A DNA stretch of 30,993 nt. Source: a virus. Within the stretch, counting starts at the first letter, position 1. Every line of letters begins with the position of its first letter. The notes below the pieces were generated by a model that searched no databases, was not told the origin of the DNA, and saw only the letters and a list, made by a program, of their open reading frames with translations. Both the position numbers and the translations under genes were made by a program. Below, piece by piece: positions 1 through 7,196 of the stretch. Where the stretch lies: positions 1-30,993 of the IMG/VR virus record IMGVR_UViG_3300005613_000279; one strand, given 5' to 3'.

Positions 1-1
1 C

Positions 2-643
2 GAATATACTTTCGAGAAAGAAAAACCTACAACAACTCCAACTCCGAAGGAAATGGCTGTTCCTACTAAGATGCCGACACCAACACCAACAAGAGTGCCA
101 ACATTATCACCAGTTAGACCAATGAAGCCATCAATAATAGGACCAAGGATACCAACAACAAGACCTACATTAACACCAACGCCGACACCAACACAAATAA
201 AATTGGCAAGAAACCCGGATGCTGTTAAATTAATAGGGAGTGCTAGTTCAGAAATATCAGATGCAATAAGTCTTGCTTCTAAAGAATTTGATGTGCCGCA
301 GGATTTATTGGCAGATATTATTTATCAGGAAAGCAAATTTGACCCAGGAAGAAAAGCATCAGAACATGGATTTGATGGTGTTACAATAAATCCAGATACA
401 GGAGAACCTTATCCTTATAGTTCTGCTACTGGTTTGTTTCAATTTATTGATGCTACATGGGAAGATATAAAAAAACAGATGGGTGATTTACTGCCAAAAG
501 ATGCTGATAGAACAAATTCAGTAGATAGTGCTAGAGCAGCAGCTTGGGCTATTGCCAATGGGCATTTAAGCTGGTGGAATGAGTCTAAGGATGTTTGGGG
601 CAAATTTTATGAAGATAAAGAACTAGAGGGGTATTATAGATGA
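2..643 (+). CDS. Lytic transglycosylase (SLT-like), 5'-partial
   Basis: The frame is open to the left edge, so the true start is probably outside the window; the first in-window ATG is at 53. From that ATG, residues 1-50 are a Pro/Thr-rich low-complexity linker. Residues 75-196 look like a lysozyme-fold SLT transglycosylase: LLADIIYQESKFDP carries the likely catalytic Glu93, followed by the ATGLFQFIDATW motif and a C-terminal region with AAAWAIANGH. The family cleaves the peptidoglycan glycan strand. It overlaps the next gene by 4 bases (ATGA), and the partner is a giant polyvalent protein. This suggests a virion-carried wall-opening enzyme used during genome entry rather than the main endolysin, but that role is inferred. 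The fold call is confident; the function in entry versus lysis is open. Confidence 0.82.
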   Translation, partial: EYTFEKEKPTTTPTPKEMAVPTKMPTPTPTRVPTLSPVRPMKPSIIGPRIPTTRPTLTPTPTPTQIKLARNPDAVKLIGSASSEISDAISLASKEFDVPQDLLADIIYQESKFDPGRKASEHGFDGVTINPDTGEPYPYSSATGLFQFIDATWEDIKKQMGDLLPKDADRTNSVDSARAAAWAIANGHLSWWNESKDVWGKFYEDKELEGYYR

Positions 644-3600
644 AATTACCACAATTAAGTAACATTCCTAAATGGATTCAAATGGTTAAAGACTCTAAGT
701 TAAGAGAAGAGTATAAGAAGTATGTGGTAAAACCTAAAATAAGTGGTGTTAAAGAAATAATTCCATCTGTTTTGGAAGAACAATATAAACCAAAAGCAAT
801 AGCAAAATCATTATACAGAACTTCTTTGGGATTACCTATTCAGGCTTTTAAGCAATTTGTTTATGAACCTGAAAAGAAAAGGATTTTTCCTTCTTCTCCT
901 TATTGGGATGTTGCTGAAATTAGTAAACTACCTATTGATTCTCCAGAAAGAAGAAAAAAAGAAATAGATTTATATAGTAGTTTGGCTTTTATGATGAGTG
1001 CTACACCAAGACAAATTAAGGGGATTGATCCAGAGATGGCAAGGAAAATCTTGAAAGTTAAACCTGATGCTCCTAAAGCTGATATTGATGCTGCTTACCG
1101 AAAAACGATTGCTAAAGAATATCCCCGAACCCTTAAAGATTTGGCTAGTAGATATAAAACCAATATTTCCAGAATGATTGGAGAAGCTAGAGATGTATTG
1201 TTAAAAGAAGCTGAAATGGTAGTCCCACCAACATTACCTCTTGGCCCAGGTAAAATCTCCAAAGCAGAAGAAGTCAAATTAGCTCAAAAGAAGATTGGCG
1301 AGGCTAGGGCTTTGAAAGTTAAAAAACAAGTGGGATTAGCAAAAGAGGATATTTTGAAAGGAATACCATCTCTTAAAATCGGACCAGAAGCAACACAAAT
1401 ATCTATAGGTGCAAAGACACCTACACCACTAGATGAAGCGATTAAAAAGAAAGAGATTATAACTCCGGAGAGGGCTAAGGAGATAGTGAAAAAACCATCA
1501 GGAGAGAAAGCAATTCCCAAGGAACTAGAACCTTTAGCTAAAGAAGCGAGGAAGTATAAAAGTGCGGAGGATTTTAAAAATGGGTTGAGACAAGAGGGAA
1601 AACTATTGTATCACGGTAGCCCAGTAGCAAAGACTTTTGATACATTTGATGAGTGGAAAAAGTTTGCTGGAACTCGAACCAGTCATGTGGCTGAAGATGT
1701 CGGCATCCATTTCACTGATAGCAAGGAATACGCAGAAATTTACTCAAAAGAATATGAGGTTACAGATTTAGACCTAAAAGATATGAAGCGTGTGCTTGGG
1801 AAGATACCAGAACGATATAAAAAACTAAAACAAACAGCTGGTAAAAAAGAGGTTTATTTAGACTTTAAGAATCCCCTGGTAGTTAATAATCAAAAAATAG
1901 ATAAACAACTGATAAGCAAAGCCAAGTCTCAGGGCAACGATGCAATAATCAACAAAAATATTTACAAAGAAGACTCCGGGAAAATGGCTACTGAATATGT
2001 GGTGTTTGATACTGATATTATTAAAACTAGTTCCCAACTCACCGACTTCTACAATCAAGCCACTGTAGAGAAAGCTCCAACTAAAGCACAAATTGAAGCC
2101 GAAGAAGAAAGAATTTTAGCCGAGGCGAGAGGAGAAGTAGCAGAAGCAAAGAAAGCTGAACCCTATGCTAAAGAGATAAGTAAATTCAAAAATTTCTTGA
2201 GAATTGCTGGCGAAAAGAAACTAAAAGAGACAGGCGAACTAGCAAGAGAACATATCCCAACAAGTGTGTTTGGCATTTCTAGCGATGAAGTAGCCTCTAC
2301 ATTAGGGAAAACAGAAAATGAATTTATGGCGGAATTGACAGAAGACATTGAAAGGGCCCAGAGAGGCAATAAGATAGCAATTAGGAGAGTTAGAACTAAA
2401 ATTGCTAAGATTAAATCTGTTTCTGATGCCCTCAAGTTAGACAAAGATTTCTATAAAGCGATTGAAGATTTGGAGAGTGACCTGAAAACAATTCCTTCGT
2501 ATAAGAGATTAAAGCCATACAAGCCGGCTAAAGAAATTAAAGTTAAGCCGACAAAGAAAACTAAAGCAAAAATAGCTAAAGAAAAGAAAGCAGAAATTGC
2601 GAAAGAAAAGCGGTATGTTACCAGAAAAGAAATAGTGGAATTGCATGCTTTGGCTAAAAGTGTTGGTCAAAGATTGGGACCAGGAAGAACATCACAGCAG
2701 CTAGCTAATGAGGTTGCTAAGTTAATCGGTAAATCTACTATGGAAGGAATTGATGTAGCAATGGGAAAACCTTATAAACGATCAGTTGTCAATACTATTC
2801 GGGGAACATTTATAGACTCTATCAGAGATTATATCGGAAGGCAGGGAAGCGAAGGCAAGAAATTATCTGCGATGCTTTTACAAACAAGGAGAAAAGGAGA
2901 TCAATTAGCTGGTGAAGCCTTGGCGAACATCGAACCATCTTTGAATAAACTTACTGATGAAGAAGCAATGAGATTTGTTTCAATAAGAGAAGGCGACATT
3001 GAACCTGATACTCCTGCTTTAAAAGAGGCTTTGGATGTTTGGAATACAGAAAGTGATAAAATTTTCAAAACTGCTAGGACCTTGGGATTAGACATCGGTT
3101 ATCAGAAAAATTATTTTCCTCACTTTGTTCCTCAAGAAATTATTAAGAATGCTAAAGCTCGAAAAGAAGGATTGGCGAAAGCAGTTAGAATGGGTTGGGC
3201 TGATAATATCACTGAAGCGGAATCGAAGTTTAATCAATATCTTTTAAGGAAAACTTACCGGCGCTATGGACATTTGGAAAAACCGAGAGAGACTGATTTT
3301 CCTATTTATGAAAGAGACCCACGCAAAGTTCTCCGTAACTACATTGATTCGGCTTGGCATAGAATTGCTGATGCACAGCATTTAGGTACAAGAGATGAAA
3401 AAGCATATAAGTTAGCTGACCAAATTGCCGTTCAAGGTGGAGATGCTAATACTGTTCGGCACATGCTGGATATGACTTTTGGCAAGATTATTCATCCTCA
3501 AACTTGGAAAGATATAGAAAAAGTAAGCGGGGCAATTCAAGTTCTTACCAAATTTACTCCATTAACTTCTTTATCAAATGCTACTCAAAAATTGGAAGTA

Positions 3601-4638
3601 TTAGCTTGGGTTGGTCCGAAAGTTTGGACAAAACATATTTTAAAGAAAATAGGACCAAAAGAAAGAGAATGGGCGATGAGAACTGGAGCGATACTAGATA
3701 GCTCAAAAAAACAATTCCTGCAAGAAGTTGGAGGAGGTAGCGAATTGGTGTCAAGGTATTTAAGAAAGATTAGATTTTCCGCAGAGGAAGATTTAAACAA
3801 AATTTTTACTGCCAATGCTGGTAAGGAGTTTATTAAAGAAACATTTGACAAATACCTTGCTGATCCGAGGAATGAAGCGGCAAAAAGAACATTAGAAAGA
3901 TTTGGTGTTGATGTTCTCATGGCAACTACAAATGGCAAATTATCTAATCAGGATTTAGTCAACGCTTCTCAATTCTTAAATGATGTTACTCAATATCCTT
4001 ATAAAACAGAGGAATTGCCAATGTTTTTTAATGAACATCCTTTATCCAGAATACTTACTAGATGGAAGAGTTTTATGTATTTTTCAACCAAGAATAAAAT
4101 TAGACTAGCGCAAGAGGCTTTTAAGGAGATCAAACATGGTAACTTTTCTATGGTAATTGGAATTTTACTTGCTTTTGGAATTGGTTATCAAGTCGTTGGT
4201 GAAATAATGAATGATTTGTGGGCCTTTGTCAGTCGTAGGTCGAGAGATGAAAAGGGGTTTGCAAGATTATTTGATAACTACTTATGGATGGGAACAGTTG
4301 TTACTGATGCTCTTAAAGCTACTCGTTATGGTCGAGCCGGTATTTATAGCTTTTTAACTGGTCCTGATATTGCGACTGCTGTTAATCTTATTGATGGTAT
4401 TGCCAGTTTAACCAAAGACAGAAAAACAAAAGAGGGAATGGAAGAAGTTGAAGCAAGAATAAAACCATTGGGGAAAACTTTATTGCGTGAAATACCAGCT
4501 ATTGGACCAGCAATACCAAGTTTGGTGTTTCCGCCAGAGAAGAAAAAAGAACAATCAATATTAGAAAAATATGGTATTATGAAACCGACAGGAAAACAAG
4601 CAGGGGAGGATATTTTAAAGAAATACGGAATTAAATGA
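640..4638 (+). CDS. Giant polyvalent phage protein with J-like and ADP-ribosyltransferase-like domains
   Basis: 1332 aa. Residues about 128-185 resemble a J-domain helix pair (ILKVKPDAPKADIDAAYRK) but have YPRT where HPD should be. Residues about 321-463 resemble the ADP-ribosyltransferase domain of phage and plasmid polyvalent proteins: LLYHGSP, then GIHFTDSKEYAEIYS, VYLDFKNPLVV, GNDAIINK and TEYVVFDTDIIKTS. Lys/Glu-rich linkers occupy about 470-640. The rest (about 650-1330) is a helical region with YQKNYFPHFVP and one or two hydrophobic segments (around 1171-1192, MVIGILLAFGIGYQVVG). It resembles large polyvalent protein-associated domains near the C-terminus of such proteins. Such proteins are thought to be packaged and injected with the DNA. 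The adjacent transglycosylase fits an ejection role. ATGA overlaps join it to both neighbours. Domain calls are from motif memory only. Confidence 0.7.
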   Translation: MKLPQLSNIPKWIQMVKDSKLREEYKKYVVKPKISGVKEIIPSVLEEQYKPKAIAKSLYRTSLGLPIQAFKQFVYEPEKKRIFPSSPYWDVAEISKLPIDSPERRKKEIDLYSSLAFMMSATPRQIKGIDPEMARKILKVKPDAPKADIDAAYRKTIAKEYPRTLKDLASRYKTNISRMIGEARDVLLKEAEMVVPPTLPLGPGKISKAEEVKLAQKKIGEARALKVKKQVGLAKEDILKGIPSLKIGPEATQISIGAKTPTPLDEAIKKKEIITPERAKEIVKKPSGEKAIPKELEPLAKEARKYKSAEDFKNGLRQEGKLLYHGSPVAKTFDTFDEWKKFAGTRTSHVAEDVGIHFTDSKEYAEIYSKEYEVTDLDLKDMKRVLGKIPERYKKLKQTAGKKEVYLDFKNPLVVNNQKIDKQLISKAKSQGNDAIINKNIYKEDSGKMATEYVVFDTDIIKTSSQLTDFYNQATVEKAPTKAQIEAEEERILAEARGEVAEAKKAEPYAKEISKFKNFLRIAGEKKLKETGELAREHIPTSVFGISSDEVASTLGKTENEFMAELTEDIERAQRGNKIAIRRVRTKIAKIKSVSDALKLDKDFYKAIEDLESDLKTIPSYKRLKPYKPAKEIKVKPTKKTKAKIAKEKKAEIAKEKRYVTRKEIVELHALAKSVGQRLGPGRTSQQLANEVAKLIGKSTMEGIDVAMGKPYKRSVVNTIRGTFIDSIRDYIGRQGSEGKKLSAMLLQTRRKGDQLAGEALANIEPSLNKLTDEEAMRFVSIREGDIEPDTPALKEALDVWNTESDKIFKTARTLGLDIGYQKNYFPHFVPQEIIKNAKARKEGLAKAVRMGWADNITEAESKFNQYLLRKTYRRYGHLEKPRETDFPIYERDPRKVLRNYIDSAWHRIADAQHLGTRDEKAYKLADQIAVQGGDANTVRHMLDMTFGKIIHPQTWKDIEKVSGAIQVLTKFTPLTSLSNATQKLEVLAWVGPKVWTKHILKKIGPKEREWAMRTGAILDSSKKQFLQEVGGGSELVSRYLRKIRFSAEEDLNKIFTANAGKEFIKETFDKYLADPRNEAAKRTLERFGVDVLMATTNGKLSNQDLVNASQFLNDVTQYPYKTEELPMFFNEHPLSRILTRWKSFMYFSTKNKIRLAQEAFKEIKHGNFSMVIGILLAFGIGYQVVGEIMNDLWAFVSRRSRDEKGFARLFDNYLWMGTVVTDALKATRYGRAGIYSFLTGPDIATAVNLIDGIASLTKDRKTKEGMEEVEARIKPLGKTLLREIPAIGPAIPSLVFPPEKKKEQSILEKYGIMKPTGKQAGEDILKKYGIK

Positions 4639-4838
4639 CAGACAGTAGGGTTAGCTTACGAGATGTATATGCGTTGAGCGAAAAGATTGACAAAAAGCTA
4701 GATACAATAGATCATAGAGTTTCAGATTTAGAAATCTGGAGAGCCACTATTAAAGCAAAAATGGCAATAATAGTTAGTGTGGTTAGCATTGTTTTTACAA
4801 TTTTTTACGATTGGTTTAAAACGAAATTTGAAAAATGA
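4635..4838 (+). CDS. XhlA-like small membrane protein (holin accessory)
   Basis: 67 aa. Residues 1-40 form an amphipathic/coiled-coil helix (LSEKIDKKLDTIDHRVSDLEIWRATIKAK). They are followed by one hydrophobic segment (MAIIVSVVSIVFTIFYDWF) and a basic tail. This is the layout of the XhlA/holin-associated family that works with a holin and endolysin at the membrane. It sits between the polyvalent protein and a peptidase gene with 4-base overlaps on both sides, so it is probably translationally coupled. The sequence could equally be another small phage membrane protein; the holin-accessory call is by architecture and neighbourhood. Confidence 0.55.
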   Translation: MTDSRVSLRDVYALSEKIDKKLDTIDHRVSDLEIWRATIKAKMAIIVSVVSIVFTIFYDWFKTKFEK

Positions 4839-5236
4839 AGTTAAATATCAAGCCAGTTAGCCAGAGAAACTCAAGATGGGGTCGAAAGAAATTAGGAAGT
4901 TCTAGCGTTACAATTTCTAATTATGGCTGTTTGTTGACCTGCCACGCTATGCTTCTCAACTACTATGGCAAAGACTTTACTGTTGACTCCTTAAACGAAT
5001 TTTATAAATCAAATGGAGTTTTTGACCAGAAAAATCTTATTAACTTTTGGGCTGCTGCTAATTGCTTTGATGATATTACTGCTGATGAGCGTGTTGATTG
5101 TTACAACATACCAGCACCATTGGAAAAGATAGATAAGTATTTAGGCGAAGGTAAACCAGCTATTGCTTTAGTTGATTTTTCTCCGAAAGCAGGGATACAA
5201 ACACATTTTGTTTTAATTATTGGAACGAAAGATTAA
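4835..5236 (+). CDS. C39-like papain-fold peptidase, N-terminal fragment (gene split)
   Basis: 133 aa resembling the Peptidase_C39_2 family. The N-terminus has SQRNSRWGRKKLGSS and NYGCLLTCHAMLLNYYG, with candidate catalytic Cys32 and oxyanion Gln10. HFVLIIG near the end carries candidate catalytic His124. The frame stops at TAA (5234-5236) right after GTKD. In intact family members the chain would continue with a strand and a DPW motif holding the third catalytic residue. That missing part is found at the start of the next + strand gene (5724). Between them lies an antisense HNH endonuclease gene whose stop codon overlaps this one. The fragment as encoded lacks the Asp and final strands. It is probably the lysis endopeptidase or amidase-type enzyme of the module. 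Confidence 0.72.
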   Translation: MKLNIKPVSQRNSRWGRKKLGSSSVTISNYGCLLTCHAMLLNYYGKDFTVDSLNEFYKSNGVFDQKNLINFWAAANCFDDITADERVDCYNIPAPLEKIDKYLGEGKPAIALVDFSPKAGIQTHFVLIIGTKD

Positions 5237-5688
5237 TGTTTTCTATTATAAGGAAAATTATGAAATTTAGCGTGTTGCCAATGAGTAGCAAACAATTTAA
5301 GATTTTCAGGGCGATTATCGTCAGGAATACCATTGATGTGATGAACTCTTTCTTCTGGTTGAAGGTAGCGACCAATCTTTTTCTCCATTATAAGGCGATG
5401 CTCAAAAATATAGCCATCTCTACCCGCAAATGGATGGTCTTTTACAAGAATATAAACATAGCTATCTTTGTCTTTATATTTTCCACCTTTCCAGTTCCAA
5501 TTTTTTTCGCCAGCATTTTGTCCTTTTTTGAACTCGGTTCTTGGAGAAAGATGTTCTCCTGGTTTAATATGTTTCCCAATTTTTCCAAGATTAGGATGTT
5601 TTCCTTTATTAGACTCAGAAAGTTTTTCTCTATGCTTGATAGTAAGTGGTCTTCCCCAGTTTTTGTTATGCCTTTTTCTTTTAACCAT
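5233..5688 (-). CDS. HNH homing endonuclease with NUMOD3-like motif
   Basis: 151 aa, the only confident minus-strand gene. Residues about 19-45 (KLSESNKGKHPNLGKIGKH) match a NUMOD3-type DNA-binding motif. Residues 92-143 form an HNH nuclease core: IFEHRLIMEKKIGRYLQ, then ERVHHINGIPDDNRPENLKLF with His116/His117, Asn119, Asn125 and Asn129, then clustered His136, His139 and His143. It fills almost exactly the gap between the two halves of the C39-like peptidase gene, and its stop codon overlaps the stop of the upstream half. No good SD precedes its ATG. Freestanding HNH genes of this kind are mobile and copy themselves into endonuclease-lacking alleles. The antisense orientation means it is not simply read from the lysis transcript. 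Confidence 0.9.
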   Translation of the reverse strand: MVKRKRHNKNWGRPLTIKHREKLSESNKGKHPNLGKIGKHIKPGEHLSPRTEFKKGQNAGEKNWNWKGGKYKDKDSYVYILVKDHPFAGRDGYIFEHRLIMEKKIGRYLQPEERVHHINGIPDDNRPENLKLFATHWQHAKFHNFPYNRKH

Positions 5689-5723
5689 AATTTATATTTT
5701 ACCAGTCCAAAGAGGATTTGTCA

Positions 5724-6200
5724 ATGGCTGAAGACTACTTAATAGTTGACCCGTGGGACGGTCAAGTAAAATCATTTAAAGCCAAATATGGCGACCCTTC
5801 TAAATATATTTTTGGTTTAAGGCTATATTCAGGTCCAGTTTCGATTGGGGGTGAGACGATTGAAAGCCTTATTGCTCAGGTTAAAAGTTTATCTGAAAAG
5901 CTGGCTGTTGAAATTAAAAGCAATGCGGAATTACGAGAAAAACTTGTTAAATTTCAAGGAGATTTGGTGGAAGCAGATAAACAAAATGGTCAACTGATTG
6001 AAGAAAACAGAAAGCTGGTTATGAAAAACGAACAGCTTAGTCTTAATATAATTAAGCTAGACAAGGATATATCTATCCATCAAAAGACTGTAGAGGGCTT
6101 AAAGGAGCGCCTAAAGGTCTTAGAAACGCAGTCTGTTGAGGGTTTGACTAGTTGGCAATTAATGGAGTTATCCATCAAAAAACTATTAGGAAGGAGGTAA
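5724..6200 (+). CDS. C39-like peptidase C-terminal fragment fused to coiled coil
   Basis: 159 aa from ATG 5724, preceded by AGAGGA at 5711-5716 with 7-nt spacing. An upstream in-frame TTG at 5718 is a poorer start. Residues 4-35 (EDYLIVDPWDGQ... FGLRLYSG) match the end of the C39_2 fold, with candidate catalytic Asp9 in DPW. They continue the upstream fragment that stops at 5236. Residues about 45-150 form a long heptad-type coiled coil (LIAQVKSLSEKLAVEIKSN, then repeated Leu/Lys/Glu), a possible oligomerisation or wall-anchoring arm. Its own SD and start suggest the half is translated separately after the HNH invasion. Whether the two halves reassemble is unknown. Confidence 0.68.
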   Translation: MAEDYLIVDPWDGQVKSFKAKYGDPSKYIFGLRLYSGPVSIGGETIESLIAQVKSLSEKLAVEIKSNAELREKLVKFQGDLVEADKQNGQLIEENRKLVMKNEQLSLNIIKLDKDISIHQKTVEGLKERLKVLETQSVEGLTSWQLMELSIKKLLGRR

Positions 6201-6203
6201 ACT

Positions 6204-6404
6204 ATGACAATTCCAGAAAAGTATAAATCAAGAAAATTTCAGCTTGCTGTTAGTGCTGTTTTAATTGCTCTTGGTTCAGCTATTGGTGGTCAGATAGAAT
6301 GGTCGCAAGCAATAACAGCAATTGTTTTTGCTGTTCTAGGGTATATTGGCGTCGAGGGAATAGCAGATATAAAGGCTACTAAAGAAGGAACGGTTAAAAG
6401 ATAA
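6204..6404 (+). CDS. Holin-like two-helix membrane protein
   Basis: 66 aa with a strong SD (AAGGAGG) before ATG 6204. Residues 9-26 (RKFQLAVSAVLIALGSAIGG) and 35-52 (AITAIVFAVLGYIGVEGIA) are two hydrophobic helices separated by a short turn. Both ends are charged (EKYKSRK; KATKEGTVKR). Phage holins of this size and shape form the membrane hole that releases lysins. It lies 3 nt after the peptidase fragment and close to the XhlA-like gene, giving a lysis cassette. The family cannot be named from sequence alone. Confidence 0.6.
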   Translation: MTIPEKYKSRKFQLAVSAVLIALGSAIGGQIEWSQAITAIVFAVLGYIGVEGIADIKATKEGTVKR

Positions 6405-6405
6405 A

Positions 6406-6792
6406 ATGATTAATGTAGAAGCAATAACTGAAATCGCCGAACAAAGACGAGAGCGGAATGTTCAAATGCAAACCCGTTATTTTGGGGAGCTTATTGCTGC
6501 TCAGTCTGTTGGTGTTGATATTTCAGCAATTATTACAAGTGAAAGATTTAGAACAGCACTACCTCACGAGATAGCAAGAGGAGCTAGAAGGTTATTACCC
6601 CACGAAACGCTTGGTGGTTTAGCAGAAATAGAAGAAGAGAGAGAACGGTTTGCCAGAGACAAGAGAAAAAAGTCAATACAACTTATAGAAGGATTGGCAG
6701 AAGGTATAAGCCCTGAATTTAGGACTGATGCAAGCAAACCAGTTGTCAACGAACTGATTATTCGGAAAAGAATGGGCGGGTTTACTGGATAG
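6406..6792 (+). CDS. Hypothetical helical protein
   Basis: 128 aa, starting one base after the preceding stop. It is mostly charged helix: ITEIAEQRRERNVQMQTRYFG, a middle segment with ERFRTALPHEIARGARRLLPHE, then EIEEERERFARDKRKKSIQLIEGLAEG. No family is recognised. It is the last gene before the 6793-6971 control region. The start is clear and the composition is that of a real protein. It could be a small virion or lysis-associated protein, but nothing in the sequence shows which. Confidence 0.6.
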   Translation: MINVEAITEIAEQRRERNVQMQTRYFGELIAAQSVGVDISAIITSERFRTALPHEIARGARRLLPHETLGGLAEIEEERERFARDKRKKSIQLIEGLAEGISPEFRTDASKPVVNELIIRKRMGGFTG

Positions 6793-6873
6793 TTCCCTTT
6801 TAGAGCGGCCTAGTTTCTTTTTGCTAATCTGGGCAGTATAGCTTTTTTAGGACTAGGTCGCTCTATGAGGGAA
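6793..6873. repeat. Long imperfect inverted repeat (22-bp arms)
   Basis: Left arm 6793-6814 and right arm 6852-6873 are reverse complements at 19 of 22 positions, with a 37-nt U-rich loop that can form an inner GCTA/TAGC stem. It begins immediately after the stop codon of the preceding gene. No U-tract follows on either strand, so it is not a simple intrinsic terminator. It may protect the 3' end of the lysis mRNA, act as a processing site, or be part of the minus-strand RNA started at about 6907. Confidence 0.6.
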
Positions 6874-6874
6874 T

Positions 6875-6904
6875 AAAAAACCGCCCGAGCAAAAGCAAGG
6901 GCGG
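6875..6904 (-). terminator. Minus-strand intrinsic-terminator hairpin
   Basis: Read on the minus strand, stem CCGCCC/GGGCGG (6881-6886 with 6899-6904) has a 12-nt loop and is followed by six Us (6875-6880). No U-tract follows on the + strand. A minus-strand promoter lies only a few bases upstream of the hairpin, so it may be promoter-proximal. Confidence 0.65.
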
Positions 6905-6914
6905 CGTAGGTAAA

Positions 6915-6942
6915 AGTATATCATGGTTTTGGGACTTGACAA
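6915..6942 (-). promoter_or_regulatory. Divergent minus-strand promoter
   Basis: Minus strand: TTGTCA (6942-6937), 16 bp, extended -10 TGATATACT (TATACT at 6920-6915). The predicted start is near 6907, directly in front of the minus-strand hairpin. The -35 is the complement of the + strand TTGACA of the rightward promoter, so the two promoters share it. No coding frame follows on the minus strand, so the product would be a noncoding RNA. Confidence 0.45.
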
Positions 6943-6964
6943 GGGTTTTTTAGTTTAGTAAAGT
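6936..6964 (+). promoter_or_regulatory. Rightward early promoter, leaderless type
   Basis: TTGACA (6936-6941), 17 bp, TAAAGT (6959-6964). The 10-mer ACTTGACAAG at 6934-6943 is identical at two other promoters in the window (21234 and 24581). The ATG at 6972 is only 7 nt beyond the -10, so the transcript should start at or next to the start codon. It would drive the replication genes. Confidence 0.6.
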
Positions 6965-6971
6965 GGAAATA

Positions 6972-7196
6972 ATGATGAACTTAGAATTACGAAGTAAGCT
7001 ACTTCGAGCAAAAACCTTTTTAAATAAACTTTCTGATATTTCTTATTCTTACTCTAATATTTCCAAAGAATATCCTTTTTCAAATGTTTCTTCAAATAAA
7101 GAAGCAGAGCAATTATTAAAGGTATATCAGCAGATGGTTGCTGATGCTATTAGTTTCATTAAGAATTATGAACAAGGGAAAAAGAAAAAAACATGA
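6972..7196 (+). CDS. Small helical protein, first gene of the replication operon
   Basis: 74 aa from ATG 6972 (a second ATG follows at 6975). The upstream GTG at 6963 lies inside the -10 box of the promoter and is rejected as start. The protein is helical with Ser/Tyr-rich turns: LRSKLLRAKTFLNKLSDISY, then NKEAEQLLKVYQQMVADAIS, and a Lys-rich tail. No family is recognised. The predicted mRNA is leaderless. It overlaps the initiator gene by 29 bases. As the first early gene it could be a regulator or host-takeover protein, but this is guesswork. Confidence 0.55.
   Translation: MMNLELRSKLLRAKTFLNKLSDISYSYSNISKEYPFSNVSSNKEAEQLLKVYQQMVADAISFIKNYEQGKKKKT

Noticed and set aside
5236-5742. Plus-strand ORFs between the C39 halves
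   Set aside because: Phe/Ser-rich antisense shadows of the clear HNH gene on the minus strand.
6793-6873. tRNA or tRNA-like gene
   Set aside because: The arms form one long stem; no cloverleaf, T-loop or CCA end can be drawn.
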